A stretch of DNA of 26,166 nucleotides from Prochlorococcus sp. AG-670-O11. Lineage in GTDB: Bacteria; Cyanobacteriota; Cyanobacteriia; PCC-6307; Cyanobiaceae. Of this stretch, positions 16,159-25,389 are shown piece after piece. The notes under the pieces were generated by a model. The model made no database searches. It saw only the letters and a list, made by a program, of their open reading frames with translations, and was not told the origin of the DNA. Location of the stretch: positions 1 through 26,166 of the forward strand of contig QCTA01000007.1 of NCBI GenBank assembly GCA_003211335.1. The letters run 5' to 3'. Made by a program: the position numbers and the translations under genes. Each line of letters begins with the position of its first letter. Within the stretch, counting starts at the first letter, position 1.

Positions 16159-16526
16159 AAAGGAATATCTCCAGAGTTATTATTATTTGAAAAATTACCA
16201 TTATCTATTTCTTTTTTAGAGCTTAACAAATTTAATCTATCAACTCTTACAACGGGTTTAAATCTATCTTCTCCAGTATTCTTGTCTTTCCAACTATCAA
16301 TTTTAAAGCTTCCTGTAATACCAACTAAAGAACCTTTTTTGACGTAGTCAGCAGCTATTTGTGCTTGTTTGCCCCATATTTCTAAATTAAACCAGTCTGG
16401 TTCATCCCCTCTACTTATTCTATTTACTGCAATAGTGAAGTTGGCAACTGTACTACCAGATTCAAAATATCTCACATCAGGTTCTCTTCCAGCTCTTCCA
16501 ACCAAATTAATAGTGTTAATTTCCAT
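16155..16526 (-). CDS. ssb: Single-stranded DNA-binding protein
   Basis: Coats single-stranded DNA in replication and repair. The 123-residue protein has an OB fold (INTINLVGRAGREPDVRYFESGSTVANFTIAVNR, DWFNLEIWGKQAQIAADYVKKGSLVGITGSF), a very short Asn-rich linker and the terminal GDIPF, the tip that recruits partner proteins in other bacteria. E. coli SSB is 178 residues; here the linker is cut to about 15 residues. The start is ATG. Its stop overlaps the dedA stop. It is divergent from mreB across 134 bases. Confidence 0.95.
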   Translation of the reverse strand: MEINTINLVGRAGREPDVRYFESGSTVANFTIAVNRISRGDEPDWFNLEIWGKQAQIAADYVKKGSLVGITGSFKIDSWKDKNTGEDRFKPVVRVDRLNLLSSKKEIDNGNFSNNNNSGDIPF

Positions 16527-16660
16527 AAGTTAATTTTTTTTCATATTACTCATTATTTTTGTTTTTGCTTAAAGTTTTGCAAGCTATTCATAACTAAATA
16601 AAAGATTTTTAAGAGTTATTGAGAAAATAGATATATTATTTATTTAATAGATTTCTTATT
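16527..16660. promoter_or_regulatory. Divergent ssb/mreB promoter region
   Basis: This 134-base AT-rich spacer must drive ssb leftward and mreB rightward. TATATT at 16632-16637 is a possible -10 for mreB, although it would leave a leader of only about 20 bases. I see no strong -35, operator palindrome or terminator. Confidence 0.3.
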
Positions 16661-17713
16661 GTGATTTTTAACAGATTCAAATTTTCTAGGGATATCGGTA
16701 TTGACTTGGGTACTGCTAATACTCTTATTCATGTATCAGGTAAAGGTGTAGTTTTGCAAGAACCTTCAGTTGTAGCAATGGATCTAGAAGAGGGAGTTCC
16801 TTTAGCAGTAGGTGAAGAAGCAAAATTAATGCTCGGAAGAACCCCAGGAAATATAAGAGCAGTAAGACCTTTAAGAGATGGGGTTATTGCTGATTTTGAT
16901 GCGGCGGAACAAATGATAAAAACTTTTATTCAAAAATGTAATGAAGGGAGAGGGATTTTGGCCCCAAGAATAGTAATTGGTATTCCTAGTGGAGTGACTA
17001 GTGTTGAACGAAGGGCAGTTAGAGAGGCTGGATTGGCTGGAGCTAGAGAGGTTCATTTGATTGATGAACCAGTAGCTGCTGCGATTGGAGCTTCATTACC
17101 AGTGACTGAACCAATTGGAACCATGATAGTTGATATTGGTGGGGGAACTACTGAAGTGGCAGTCTTAAGTCTGGGCGGAACGGTTTTAAGTGAATCTGTA
17201 AGGATAGCAGGAGATGAACTTAATGAATCAATAGCAATTTATCTTAAAAAAGTACATAACTTAGTCGTAGGAGAGAGAACTGCTGAAGATATTAAAATAA
17301 AAATTGGCTCAGCATTTCCAGATGACGAATTTGATAATACTTCTATTGAAGTAAGAGGTTTACATCTTTTATCTGGCTTGCCAAGATCAATTACTTTAAC
17401 CTCTGGAGAAATTAGAGAGGCTATGGCTGATCCTCTTAATAAAATTGTTGAGGCTGTAAAAAGAACCTTGGAGCGAACTCCTCCTGAATTAGCTGCAGAT
17501 ATAGTTGATAGAGGCATTATGCTTGCCGGAGGTGGAGCTCTAGTAAGAGGGATAAGTGATTTACTTAGTCATGAAACTGGAATTTTTACCCACATAGCAG
17601 AGAATCCTTTACTATGCGTAGTCAACGGTTGTGGAGTTGTATTAGATGATTTCAAAAAGCTTAAGAGAGTTGTTGATACTCCTGATTTTATAAGGAATGC
17701 AATTAGAGATTAA
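16661..17713 (+). CDS. mreB: Rod-shape actin homologue MreB
   Basis: MreB forms membrane-associated filaments that place the cell-wall elongation machinery. The 350-residue protein has the actin-fold nucleotide motifs: phosphate 1 [14 protein letters not shown], the connecting [10 protein letters not shown], phosphate 2 [17 protein letters not shown] and adenosine [11 protein letters not shown]. The N-terminus [11 protein letters not shown] could act as a short membrane anchor. The start is GTG; no nearby ATG keeps the phosphate loop spacing. mreC starts 4 bases after its stop and mreD directly after mreC, a standard mreBCD operon. Confidence 0.97.
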   Translation: MIFNRFKFSRDIGIDLGTANTLIHVSGKGVVLQEPSVVAMDLEEGVPLAVGEEAKLMLGRTPGNIRAVRPLRDGVIADFDAAEQMIKTFIQKCNEGRGILAPRIVIGIPSGVTSVERRAVREAGLAGAREVHLIDEPVAAAIGASLPVTEPIGTMIVDIGGGTTEVAVLSLGGTVLSESVRIAGDELNESIAIYLKKVHNLVVGERTAEDIKIKIGSAFPDDEFDNTSIEVRGLHLLSGLPRSITLTSGEIREAMADPLNKIVEAVKRTLERTPPELAADIVDRGIMLAGGGALVRGISDLLSHETGIFTHIAENPLLCVVNGCGVVLDDFKKLKRVVDTPDFIRNAIRD

Positions 17714-17717
17714 TTGA

Positions 17718-18467
17718 ATGGTAGATATTCGACGAATATCAACTAATCGTTGGTGGCATAAAAAGAATAATTGGGGTTTAGTTTTATTTTTATCGTTCTT
17801 GTTTTTTGTCAGAATATCAAAAGGATCTTTATATAAGGATTTTTATTATTTCATTTCAAAACCCTTTTGGCCAGGACAATTTCAAAGGGAAGTTTTAACT
17901 AAAAGTGTTGAACAAGAGTTCTTTGTCAAATTAAAACAGCTAGAGAGAGATAATAAAAGATTACGTGAAATTTTATCTTTACAAAAGGTGTCTGATTCTG
18001 AAAGTATTTCAGCGAATGTAATTTCAAGAAAAACAGGCAGTTTTTGGAGGCAAATCATTTTAAATAAAGGCGCAAAAGATGGAGTAGAAATTGGGAGTTT
18101 TGTTGTTGGTCCGGGAGGCTTACTTGGAAGAGTAAATAATATTTCTTTATTTACTTCGTCAGTAAAGTTATTAACTTCTCCTGAAAGTAAAGTGGGGGTT
18201 TGGGTTGAAAGGATTCAGATGCATGGATTATTAGTGGGCATAGGAAATGATTATCCAAAAGTAATTTTTTATGATAAAGATATTGATATTAAAGTTGGTG
18301 ATTTTGTTTTGTCTTCCCCAGCAAGCACTTTATTACCTCCTAATATTCCAATAGGTATTATTAAATCTGTTGATGAAGAATTTAAAACAAAAAAAACTGC
18401 AAATATTTTGCTTTTAGGAAAACCTCAAGCAATTGATTGGGTACAAATCTTAAAAGTTGAAATTTAA
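17718..18467 (+). CDS. mreC: Rod-shape protein MreC
   Basis: Bitopic partner of MreB that organises peptidoglycan synthases in the periplasm. The 249-residue protein has a basic N-terminus, one hydrophobic segment (about 19-35), a coiled coil (VEQEFFVKLKQLERDNKRLREIL, about 57-90) and a beta-rich periplasmic domain with GAKDGVEIGSFVVGPGGLLGRV and the closing WVQILKVEI. The start is ATG, 4 bases after mreB. Confidence 0.94.
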   Translation: MVDIRRISTNRWWHKKNNWGLVLFLSFLFFVRISKGSLYKDFYYFISKPFWPGQFQREVLTKSVEQEFFVKLKQLERDNKRLREILSLQKVSDSESISANVISRKTGSFWRQIILNKGAKDGVEIGSFVVGPGGLLGRVNNISLFTSSVKLLTSPESKVGVWVERIQMHGLLVGIGNDYPKVIFYDKDIDIKVGDFVLSSPASTLLPPNIPIGIIKSVDEEFKTKKTANILLLGKPQAIDWVQILKVEI

Positions 18468-19007
18468 ATGGGAAATTACTTAAAAAAAAAAATATCCTTC
18501 ATATCCTTTTTATTTGTTCCAATAGTTTATCTTTGGGATCCTAATTGGTTGGAATTTCTAGGAGTTCAGCCCTATTGGCCTTTATTTTGGGTATTGCCTT
18601 GGTCGATGATCTATGGGCCATTTGATGGTGTAATAATTGGTTTATTCTTAGGACTTATTTTAGATTCATTAAGTCTTGATAGTAGTTTCACACAAATTCC
18701 AGGTTTAGTTTTATGTGGTATGTGGTTTGGAAAGTTAGGTATTTCGAATAACATTTTTGTAGGGCATTTTAGATATGGTTTAATTTGTTCTATTGGAAGT
18801 TTTTTATGCGGTTCGCTATATTTTTTTCAGATATTGATTAAATATTGGTCTGACCATACTATTTCTTTGTATTTGCCTAGTATTAAAAATATTTTTGCTC
18901 AAGTTTTTATTACTGGTTTATTGGCTCCATTAATATGTTCATCGCTCTTGAGGCTCTTCCAAAAATCTAAAGGAAGAGATAAATTAATAAGCTTTATAAA
19001 TAAGTAA
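18468..19007 (+). CDS. mreD: Rod-shape protein MreD
   Basis: A 179-residue polytopic membrane protein, third member of the elongation operon. It has about five hydrophobic helices, with the family's Trp/Pro-rich N-terminal part (PYWPLFWVLPWSMIYGPFDGVIIGLFLGLILDSLS) and the Gly-Asp residues of that G-x-x-x-G-L-x-x-D motif. The sequence is weakly conserved overall, so identity rests on this motif and on position: the ATG abuts the mreC stop with no spacer. A 177-base gap follows before the response regulator. Confidence 0.9.
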   Translation: MGNYLKKKISFISFLFVPIVYLWDPNWLEFLGVQPYWPLFWVLPWSMIYGPFDGVIIGLFLGLILDSLSLDSSFTQIPGLVLCGMWFGKLGISNNIFVGHFRYGLICSIGSFLCGSLYFFQILIKYWSDHTISLYLPSIKNIFAQVFITGLLAPLICSSLLRLFQKSKGRDKLISFINK

Positions 19008-19184
19008 AAGATTTAAAAAAAAATAGTAATGGAATTTTTTCAATAATAAAATAACTTTGTAAATTTAAGGAATTTATCTTTTAGGGGACATAATGTTATA
19101 TTTTTAATTGTTAGATTGTATTAACAAGATGTTCATTACAAAATAAATTTGTTATTGAATATCTGCAAAAAAAATTTTTTTTCG
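19008..19184 (+). promoter_or_regulatory. Leader/promoter region of the response regulator gene
   Basis: The longest non-coding gap in the window, 177 bases. TATATT at 19097-19102 is a possible -10. Just before the start codon lies a perfect A8T8 tract (19167-19182), ending two bases before the ATG and occupying the ribosome-binding position. No convincing terminator for mreD, no HLR1 element and no small ORF or RNA gene is seen. Confidence 0.35.
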
Positions 19185-19934
19185 ATGTCAAAAGCAAGTA
19201 TTTTAGTTGTTGATGATGAACCAGCTGTATTGAAAGTATTAGTTACTAGACTTCAATTAGCTGGATATCAAGTACACCAAGCTACTAACGGAGAAGAAGC
19301 ACTTGAGGCTTTTCATAGAGAATCTCCAGACTTAATAGTTCTTGACGTAATGCTTCCAAAAATGGATGGATTTGCAGTTTGTAGAAGAATTAGAGCTGAA
19401 TCGGTTGTACCCATAATATTTTTAACTGCCTTAGAGGCTATTTCTGAAAGGGTAGCTGGGTTAGATTTAGGAGCTGATGATTATTTGTCAAAACCATTTA
19501 GTCCTAAGGAATTAGAAGCAAGAATAGCTACAATTTTAAGGCGAATGGGACCTAGTATCACAACAGTTTCTGAAACTAAAGAGGTTCCGTCTGGTAAAGG
19601 AGTAATGAAATTTGGAAATCTGGTAGTTGATACTAATAGAAGACAAGTGTCTAGGGCTGGAGAAAGAATTAGCTTGACTTATACAGAATTTAGTCTGCTT
19701 GAACTTTTATTTGATGAGCCAGGTAAGGTAGTTCCAAGAGCTGAAATACTAGAACAGCTTTGGGGATATCCTCCAAGGCGTGCAGCTGATTTGAGAGTGG
19801 TAGATGTTTATGTAGCTAGACTAAGAGGCAAGTTAGAACCAGATCCAAGAAATCCTGAATTAATACTTACTGTTAGAGGAATAGGTTATGCTTCCCAAAG
19901 AGTTGGAGAAACAGCAACATCTTTGGCAAGTTGA
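19185..19934 (+). CDS. OmpR-family response regulator, RpaB/Ycf27-like
   Basis: Two-component DNA-binding regulator, 249 residues from the ATG at 19185; an in-frame TTG at 19149 would add 12 residues before the receiver and is unlikely. The receiver has the acidic pair D10/D11, phosphoacceptor D54 (VLDVMLPKMDG), T81 and K103 (SKPF). The C-terminal winged helix has TYTEFSLLELLFDEPGKVVPRAEILEQLWGY and RVVDVYVARLRGKLEPDPRNPELILTVRGIGY. The DDYLSKPFSPKELEARI and NPELILT segments resemble RpaB/Ycf27, but residues such as RAADLRVVDVYVARL and TALEAISERVAGLDLG differ from the very conserved RpaB, so this is probably a paralogue. No histidine kinase is adjacent. Targets are unknown; high-light or envelope control is a guess. 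Confidence 0.88.
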   Translation: MSKASILVVDDEPAVLKVLVTRLQLAGYQVHQATNGEEALEAFHRESPDLIVLDVMLPKMDGFAVCRRIRAESVVPIIFLTALEAISERVAGLDLGADDYLSKPFSPKELEARIATILRRMGPSITTVSETKEVPSGKGVMKFGNLVVDTNRRQVSRAGERISLTYTEFSLLELLFDEPGKVVPRAEILEQLWGYPPRRAADLRVVDVYVARLRGKLEPDPRNPELILTVRGIGYASQRVGETATSLAS

Positions 19935-19984
19935 TCCCTATTCTGATAGTTTTATTAAATAAAACATAAATATCGAATCAAATT

Positions 19985-21523
19985 TTGTCAGAAATAAGAG
20001 AAGCTCGCTTATTAAAAGCTAATTCACTAATCAAAAAAGGGTTTGAACCTTATGCAGAAACTTTTAAGATAACTCATTCCACGAAGTTTCTCACTGAGAA
20101 ATTTGGCTATTTAGATAATGGTCAAGAGTTTAACTTAAATGTTTCTCTTGCTGGAAGAGTTTTAGCAAAAAGAGTTATGGGAAAAATTGCTTTTTTTACA
20201 ATTACTGACCAAGAAGGAAAAATCCAGCTTTATTTAGAAAAAAAAATTATTGATCATTTTGAAATTAATGCAAAACTACTTTCTTTTGAAGATCTTAAAG
20301 AAATTGTAGATATTGGAGATTGGATAGGTGTTTATGGAACTATTAAAAAAACAAATAAAGGTGAACTCTCAATAAAAGTATCCAAGTGGGAAATGTTATC
20401 TAAATCGTTACAGCCATTGCCTGATAAATGGCATGGTTTAACAGATATAGAAAAAAGATATAGGAAAAGATATCTAGATTTAATAGTTAATCCTTTATCA
20501 AAAAATGTATTCAAAACAAGAGCTAAGTGTATCAGCCTTATAAGAAGATGGTTAGATGAAAAAAATTTTTTAGAGATAGAAACACCAATACTTCAATCTG
20601 AGGCTGGAGGAGCTGAAGCTAGGCCATTTATTACTCACCATAACACCTTAGACATGCCATTATATTTAAGAATAGCTACGGAATTACACTTAAAAAGAAT
20701 GGTTGTAGGAGGGTTTGAGAAAGTATATGAGTTAGGACGAATATTTCGTAATGAAGGGATAAGTACAAAGCATAATCCTGAATTCACTTCAGTTGAAATA
20801 TATCAGGCATTCTCCAATTACGTTGATATGATGAATTTAACTGAAGATCTGATCAGAAATATTGTTTTAAGTTGCTGTGATTCCTTAGTTATTAATTATC
20901 AAAAAAAGGTAATTGATTTTTCAAAACCTTGGAAAAGAATATCAATGAAGAATGTTGTTATGGAATATACGGGTATTGATTTTGATTCTTTTAATGGTGA
21001 TTTGAATAAAGCTATAAAGAATTTAGAGGAAAATAATATTGAAATTTCCCCTAAAATAAATACTTTAGGCAGACTTTTAAATGAAGTTTTTGAACAAAAG
21101 GTTGAATCTGAACTCATAGAACCAACTTTTGTAATTGATTATCCAATTGAAATTTCTCCTCTTGCAAGACCCCATCCTGAAAATAATGAGATGGTTCAGA
21201 GATTTGAGTTGTTTATTGCAGGCCGCGAACTAGCTAACGCATTCAGTGAATTAATAGATCCGGTTGATCAAAGGCAAAGAATGCAATTACAGCAATCTTT
21301 GCGAGATGCAGGTGATCTTGAAGCACATTGTATTGATGAAGATTTTTTACAAGCATTAGAAATAGGTATGCCACCTACAGGTGGTTTAGGAATTGGAATT
21401 GATAGACTTATTATGTTACTTACAAATAGTCCTTCAATTCGAGATGTCATCCCCTTCCCATTGTTAAAACCAGAAATAACTTCTACTAAATCTGAAAAAT
21501 CAACCTCGAATGAAGTAAAATAA
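19985..21523 (+). CDS. lysS: Lysyl-tRNA synthetase, class II
   Basis: Charges tRNA-Lys. The 512-residue protein has an N-terminal OB-fold anticodon domain ([32 protein letters not shown]), then the class II catalytic core: motif 1 around [26 protein letters not shown], motif 2 [29 protein letters not shown] and motif 3 [20 protein letters not shown]. The C-terminal tail after [11 protein letters not shown] is a short polar extension. The start is TTG at 19985 ([15 protein letters not shown]), which begins the protein at the usual place in the family; no ATG fits. It lies 50 bases after the response regulator. Confidence 0.96.
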   Translation: MSEIREARLLKANSLIKKGFEPYAETFKITHSTKFLTEKFGYLDNGQEFNLNVSLAGRVLAKRVMGKIAFFTITDQEGKIQLYLEKKIIDHFEINAKLLSFEDLKEIVDIGDWIGVYGTIKKTNKGELSIKVSKWEMLSKSLQPLPDKWHGLTDIEKRYRKRYLDLIVNPLSKNVFKTRAKCISLIRRWLDEKNFLEIETPILQSEAGGAEARPFITHHNTLDMPLYLRIATELHLKRMVVGGFEKVYELGRIFRNEGISTKHNPEFTSVEIYQAFSNYVDMMNLTEDLIRNIVLSCCDSLVINYQKKVIDFSKPWKRISMKNVVMEYTGIDFDSFNGDLNKAIKNLEENNIEISPKINTLGRLLNEVFEQKVESELIEPTFVIDYPIEISPLARPHPENNEMVQRFELFIAGRELANAFSELIDPVDQRQRMQLQQSLRDAGDLEAHCIDEDFLQALEIGMPPTGGLGIGIDRLIMLLTNSPSIRDVIPFPLLKPEITSTKSEKSTSNEVK

Positions 21524-21550
21524 AAATTGATCCAATACGAAATTTTTTAA

Positions 21551-21802
21551 ATGAGTGGTGAACGTGTTGGTTTCCGCTTCAAGCACGCAGATGCAGTAGT
21601 GAAAAGAAATCCTCAAGGCCGATCAAGAAGAGGCTGGGTTATGGAACCAGTTGAACAAACTACGAGTAGAGGTACTAAGATGCCCGCTTATAGAATTCGC
21701 TGGAGAGACAGCGAAAGGCCTGAAACTGTTTTGCAGCACATGTTAATTGCTGATCCAGATCCCTCTCCTCCTCCTGATTCAGTAAGTTTAGAATCTGATT
21801 AA
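21551..21802 (+). CDS. Small conserved-type basic protein, function unknown
   Basis: An 83-residue protein I recognise only as a cyanobacterial conserved-type hypothetical. The first 30 residues are basic (RFKHADAVVKRNPQGRSRRGWV), the middle (GWVMEPV..., MPAYRIRWRDSERPETVLQHML) resembles a small KOW- or Tudor-like beta barrel with a R-x-R-W-x-D core, and the tail is acidic and Pro-rich (DPDPSPPPD). No signal peptide or membrane segment. By hand count 114 of 252 bases are G/C, about 45 percent, far above neighbouring genes, which suggests strong constraint on its protein sequence. It starts at ATG 28 bases after lysS and converges on smpB. A nucleic-acid-binding role is only inference. Confidence 0.8.
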   Translation: MSGERVGFRFKHADAVVKRNPQGRSRRGWVMEPVEQTTSRGTKMPAYRIRWRDSERPETVLQHMLIADPDPSPPPDSVSLESD

Positions 21803-21809
21803 AATATTA

Positions 21810-21831
21810 TAAAGAAGGATCTCCTTTATTA
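21810..21831. terminator. Possible bidirectional terminator hairpin
   Basis: TAAAGAAGG (21810-21818) and CCTTTATTA (21823-21831) pair around an ATCT loop, with one G-T wobble and one mismatch. It lies between the convergent 83-residue protein gene and smpB, where a shared terminator is expected, but the stem is weak and the T-run is short. Confidence 0.35.
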
Positions 21832-22323
21832 TCTCTTAAGAGCATTTTTTATTTCTCTATTCATATCTTTTTGTTTATTGGCTTGTCTTTTATCATGTAG
21901 TTTTTTACCTTTACCAATACCAATACTTAATTTTATCCATGACCCTTTTAAATAAATAGATAAGGGAATAATAGTTAACCCTTTTTTTTCAGTATTCGAT
22001 TTAAGATTTATGAGTTCTTTTTTGTGTAATAACAATTTTCTATTTCGTAATGGGTCATGATTAAAAAAAGAGCCTACATTTTTATGTGGTGAAATGTGAA
22101 CATTTAATAAAAGCATTTCACCATCTCTGAAAGAACAATATCCATCTCTTAGATTCACGTTGCCGTTTCTTATAGATTTTACTTCAGTCCCTAAAAGCTC
22201 AATTCCGGCTTCAATTGTTTCAAGTATTTCATACTGAAATCTTGCATATCGATTTTCTGAAAGACGTTTAAAAACGGCTTCTTTTTTTACGCTTTTATTT
22301 GATTTGTTTGAAACTTTTGCCAT
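21829..22323 (-). CDS. smpB: SsrA-binding protein SmpB
   Basis: Partner of tmRNA in rescue of stalled ribosomes. From the ATG at 22323 it is 164 residues; an upstream in-frame TTG at 22356 adds 11 residues that do not belong to the family. Seen: RYARFQYEILETIEAGIELLGTEVKSIRNGNVNLRDGY, the beta-barrel segment LLNVHISPH, RNRKLLLHKKEL, and the basic C-terminal helix GKKLHDKRQANKQKDMNREI that enters the mRNA channel. It is head-to-head with ruvB across 52 bases. The tmRNA gene (ssrA) is not in the window. Confidence 0.96.
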   Translation of the reverse strand: MAKVSNKSNKSVKKEAVFKRLSENRYARFQYEILETIEAGIELLGTEVKSIRNGNVNLRDGYCSFRDGEMLLLNVHISPHKNVGSFFNHDPLRNRKLLLHKKELINLKSNTEKKGLTIIPLSIYLKGSWIKLSIGIGKGKKLHDKRQANKQKDMNREIKNALKR

Positions 22324-22375
22324 GGTAGTCGAAAAAAATCTTTCCCCAAAGAACAATTGCCATTAATCTTTAATT

Positions 22376-23434
22376 ATGGCAATAATTTCTTCAAGTTTAG
22401 ATGAATCTAATATCCCTCGCTCAAGAAAAGAGTTAAGGTTAGTTGATTCAAAAATTATTACAGAAGAAAAAATAAATAAGAATTTGAATTTAGCTCGGCC
22501 AAATTCTTTCAAAGAATTTGTTGGGCAAGAGCATATTAAATCTTCACTAAAAATAGCTATAGATGCTTCTAAATATAGGAAAGAAGCATTAGATCATACA
22601 CTCTTATATGGCCAGCCTGGTTTAGGTAAAACTACATTAGCGTTATTGATCTCTCATGAAATGAATGCAAAATGTAAAGTAGCCAGTGCACCTTCAATTG
22701 AAAGGCCAAGGGATATTGTTGGATTACTTCTTGGATTAAAAGATGGAGAGATTTTATTTATTGATGAAATACATCGTTTAAACAAATTAACTGAAGAGCT
22801 TTTATATTCTGCAATGGAGGATTTTAGGTTGGATTTAACAATGGGAGCTAGTAGAGGGGCTCGTTGCAGAACCATAAATCTACCGAAATTTACTTTGATA
22901 GGTGCTACAACAAAACTTGCATCAATAAGTGCTCCACTAAGAGATAGATTTGGACTTTGTCACAAAATTCAATCTTATTCAAATGATGAATTGCAAACAA
23001 TAATTTTTAATTTTTCTACTTTGATAAATCTTCAGTTGGAAAATGATGCTTGCTGCGCGTTAGCCAAGATTTCTAGAGGAACACCAAGAATTGCATTGCG
23101 ATTGTTAAAAAGAGTTAGAGACTACGCTCAGGTTCTAAAAAATACTAATAAAATTTCCTTGGAGATTATCGAAAATACTTTAAACTCTCAAAAAATAGAT
23201 AATAAAGGTCTGGATAACGTAGATAGAAAATTCTTATCTTTTTTAAACCTTAATAATAATAATCCGATTGGCTTAGATTCAATTGCTGCAGGTATGGGAG
23301 AGGATTCTTCAATGTTAGAGTTTGTAGTTGAACCATATTTAATTCAAATTGGGTTTATTATGAGAACTCCTCGAGGAAGAAAACTTACATCTTTAGGAAA
23401 AAAATACATAAGTTCCAAAAATGAAAAATATTAA
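22376..23434 (+). CDS. ruvB: Holliday junction branch-migration helicase RuvB
   Basis: AAA+ motor that, with RuvA, moves Holliday junctions in recombinational repair. The 352-residue protein has [18 protein letters not shown], Walker [10 protein letters not shown] (about 79-87), Walker B FIDEIHRL (D130, E131), sensor 1 and arginine finger [19 protein letters not shown], and the C-terminal winged helix ([34 protein letters not shown]). The roughly 38 residues before the AAA+ core are a poorly conserved extension. The start is ATG. The last 14 bases overlap the start of the TPR protein in another frame, suggesting cotranscription. Confidence 0.96.
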   Translation: MAIISSSLDESNIPRSRKELRLVDSKIITEEKINKNLNLARPNSFKEFVGQEHIKSSLKIAIDASKYRKEALDHTLLYGQPGLGKTTLALLISHEMNAKCKVASAPSIERPRDIVGLLLGLKDGEILFIDEIHRLNKLTEELLYSAMEDFRLDLTMGASRGARCRTINLPKFTLIGATTKLASISAPLRDRFGLCHKIQSYSNDELQTIIFNFSTLINLQLENDACCALAKISRGTPRIALRLLKRVRDYAQVLKNTNKISLEIIENTLNSQKIDNKGLDNVDRKFLSFLNLNNNNPIGLDSIAAGMGEDSSMLEFVVEPYLIQIGFIMRTPRGRKLTSLGKKYISSKNEKY

Positions 23435-24209
23435 AAAGATTAAGCTTTATCTTTTGTTAATTTGTTTTTTAATAAATATTCAATATGTTGCTCCAAGTTA
23501 TTCATTAAGCTCACAAGAAGAATTATTTAAAAATGCTTTAAATTTAAGCTCTAGCGGAGAATTTAATCTTGCATTAAATCAATGGAATAAGTATTTGGAA
23601 TTATTTCCAGATGATCCAGCTGCTTTAAGTAATAGAGGAAATATAAAACTTGTTATTGGTGATCCTGAAGGTGCAATAGATGATCAAGCTAAAGCGATTA
23701 AATTAGATCCTGATGAGTTCGATCCTTATATTAATAGAGGTATAGCTGAAGAATCTTTAGGTCTTTGGTTGCAGGCAAAAAAAGATTATTTATATGTAAT
23801 ATCGCAAGATGAAAATAATTTTTCTGCTTTATATAATTTCGCTAATGTTGAAGGTTCTTTGTCAGATTGGCAAAGTGCAAGGAATTTGTTTTCTAAAGCC
23901 TCAGAATTAAATCCTGGTTTTGCGATGGCACGATCAAGTATGGCTTTGGCAGATTATCAATTAGGTAACATAGAAGAGTGTGAAAAAGAATTGAAAAAAT
24001 TGATCAGACGTTATCCAACATTTGCTGATGCAAGAGCTGCTTTAACAGCTTTGGAGTGGTCTAAGGGTATTTATGGTGAAGCTGAAAGTAACTGGATTAC
24101 AGTAACTGAATTAGACTCTAGATATGCTGATGAAGAATGGTTAATAAAAGTTAGAAGATGGCCTCAAAAACCAACTAAAGATTTAATGAAATTTATAGCT
24201 CTGAAATAA
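23421..24209 (+). CDS. Secreted or lumenal TPR-repeat protein
   Basis: A 262-residue protein with a signal peptide ([28 protein letters not shown], cleavage near residue 28) followed by about five tetratricopeptide repeats, clearest at [51 protein letters not shown] and [31 protein letters not shown]. TPRs bind partner proteins, so an assembly role in the periplasm or thylakoid lumen is plausible but unproven. The C-terminus [21 protein letters not shown] is a distinct Trp-rich tail that resembles the ends of some plastid lumen TPR proteins (weak impression). The ATG lies inside the end of ruvB (14-base overlap); the amidohydrolase follows after 3 bases. Confidence 0.85.
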   Translation: MKNIKKIKLYLLLICFLINIQYVAPSYSLSSQEELFKNALNLSSSGEFNLALNQWNKYLELFPDDPAALSNRGNIKLVIGDPEGAIDDQAKAIKLDPDEFDPYINRGIAEESLGLWLQAKKDYLYVISQDENNFSALYNFANVEGSLSDWQSARNLFSKASELNPGFAMARSSMALADYQLGNIEECEKELKKLIRRYPTFADARAALTALEWSKGIYGEAESNWITVTELDSRYADEEWLIKVRRWPQKPTKDLMKFIALK

Positions 24210-24212
24210 TCA

Positions 24213-25373
24213 ATGGATAGAGATAAATTGTTAAAAAAAATTGATTCATTCAATGATGAACTTATTAATATCAGGAGGCATATTCATGCTCATCCAGAAT
24301 TAAGTGGATTAGAAAATCAAACGGCAATTTTAATAAGCGGTTATCTGAAAAATATTGGTGGGAGAGTTACAGAATCTGTTGGAAGAACAGGGATTGTTGC
24401 TGATTTTGGTCCAAAAGATAAAGGTTTTATAGGGTTGAGAGTTGATATGGATGCACTCCCAATACATGAGAATACTAAGTTAAGTTTTTCTTCAAAAATT
24501 GATGGCGTCATGCATGCTTGTGGACATGATTTCCATACATGTATTGGTTTGGGTGTGGCAAAAATCATTAAGGATTTAAACCTTAACTTTGGGACAAGAA
24601 TAATTTTTCAACCTGCTGAAGAAATTGCTTGTGGTGCTAGGTGGATGATTGATGATGGCGTAACTAATGGGTTAAAACAAATTTTGGGAGTGCATGTTTT
24701 TCCTGATTTATTGGTAGGGACTGTTGGAATTAAGGAAGGAAGTCTAACAGCAGCAGCAGGAGAACTGTCAGTCGAGATATTAGGAAAATCAGGACATGGT
24801 GCGAGACCGCATGAGGGTGTAGATGCTATATGGGCAGCATCTAAAGTTATATCTGGTATTCAAGAAGCAATAACAAGAAAATTAGATCCTTTAGATCCTG
24901 TCGTCATTACCTTTGGAAAAATAAATGGGGGTAATGCATATAATATTCTTTCTGAGAAGGTTGATTTAACTGGAACAATTAGATGTACAAACTTGCAACT
25001 CTTTAGGGATATGGGTGATTGGCTTAACCTTAATATTGCTTCTATTGCAAATAGTTGTGGAGCTGAAGCTAAAGTAAATTTCAGAGAGATTGTTCCACCT
25101 GTCAATAATGATTTTCAAATAAATAAAGTTTTAAGGGATTCTTCAATAGGTATATTGGGTCATAAAAATGTAATTGAATTACAAAAACCATCTTTGGGAG
25201 CTGAGGATTTTGCTGAGTTTTTAAATGAAGTACCTGGAGCAATGTTTAGGCTTGGTGTTTCTGGTAAAAAAGGTTGTGCACCACTACATAGTTCAGAATT
25301 TGATCCAGATGAAAAAGCTATCAGTGTAGGAATTAAAGTAATAACTGAATCCATAGTAAAATTAAATAATTAA
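24213..25373 (+). CDS. M20D-family metallo-amidohydrolase
   Basis: A 386-residue zinc/manganese hydrolase of the hippurate, N-acyl-amino-acid and IAA-amino-acid hydrolase family, which frees amino acids from N-acyl forms. The five metal ligands are visible: C103 and H105 in MHACGHDFHT, E137 in QPAEE, H161 in GVHVFPD and H359 in APLHSSEF; the catalytic Glu is E136. The lid/dimer domain (about 185-295) begins ELSVEILGKSGHGARPHEGVDA. No signal peptide, so it is cytosolic. Exact substrate is unknown; amino acid salvage is the likely job. The start is ATG, 3 bases after the TPR gene and 1 base before the small membrane protein frame. Confidence 0.93.
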   Translation: MDRDKLLKKIDSFNDELINIRRHIHAHPELSGLENQTAILISGYLKNIGGRVTESVGRTGIVADFGPKDKGFIGLRVDMDALPIHENTKLSFSSKIDGVMHACGHDFHTCIGLGVAKIIKDLNLNFGTRIIFQPAEEIACGARWMIDDGVTNGLKQILGVHVFPDLLVGTVGIKEGSLTAAAGELSVEILGKSGHGARPHEGVDAIWAASKVISGIQEAITRKLDPLDPVVITFGKINGGNAYNILSEKVDLTGTIRCTNLQLFRDMGDWLNLNIASIANSCGAEAKVNFREIVPPVNNDFQINKVLRDSSIGILGHKNVIELQKPSLGAEDFAEFLNEVPGAMFRLGVSGKKGCAPLHSSEFDPDEKAISVGIKVITESIVKLNN

Positions 25374-25389
25374 TTTGAAAAATTTATAT

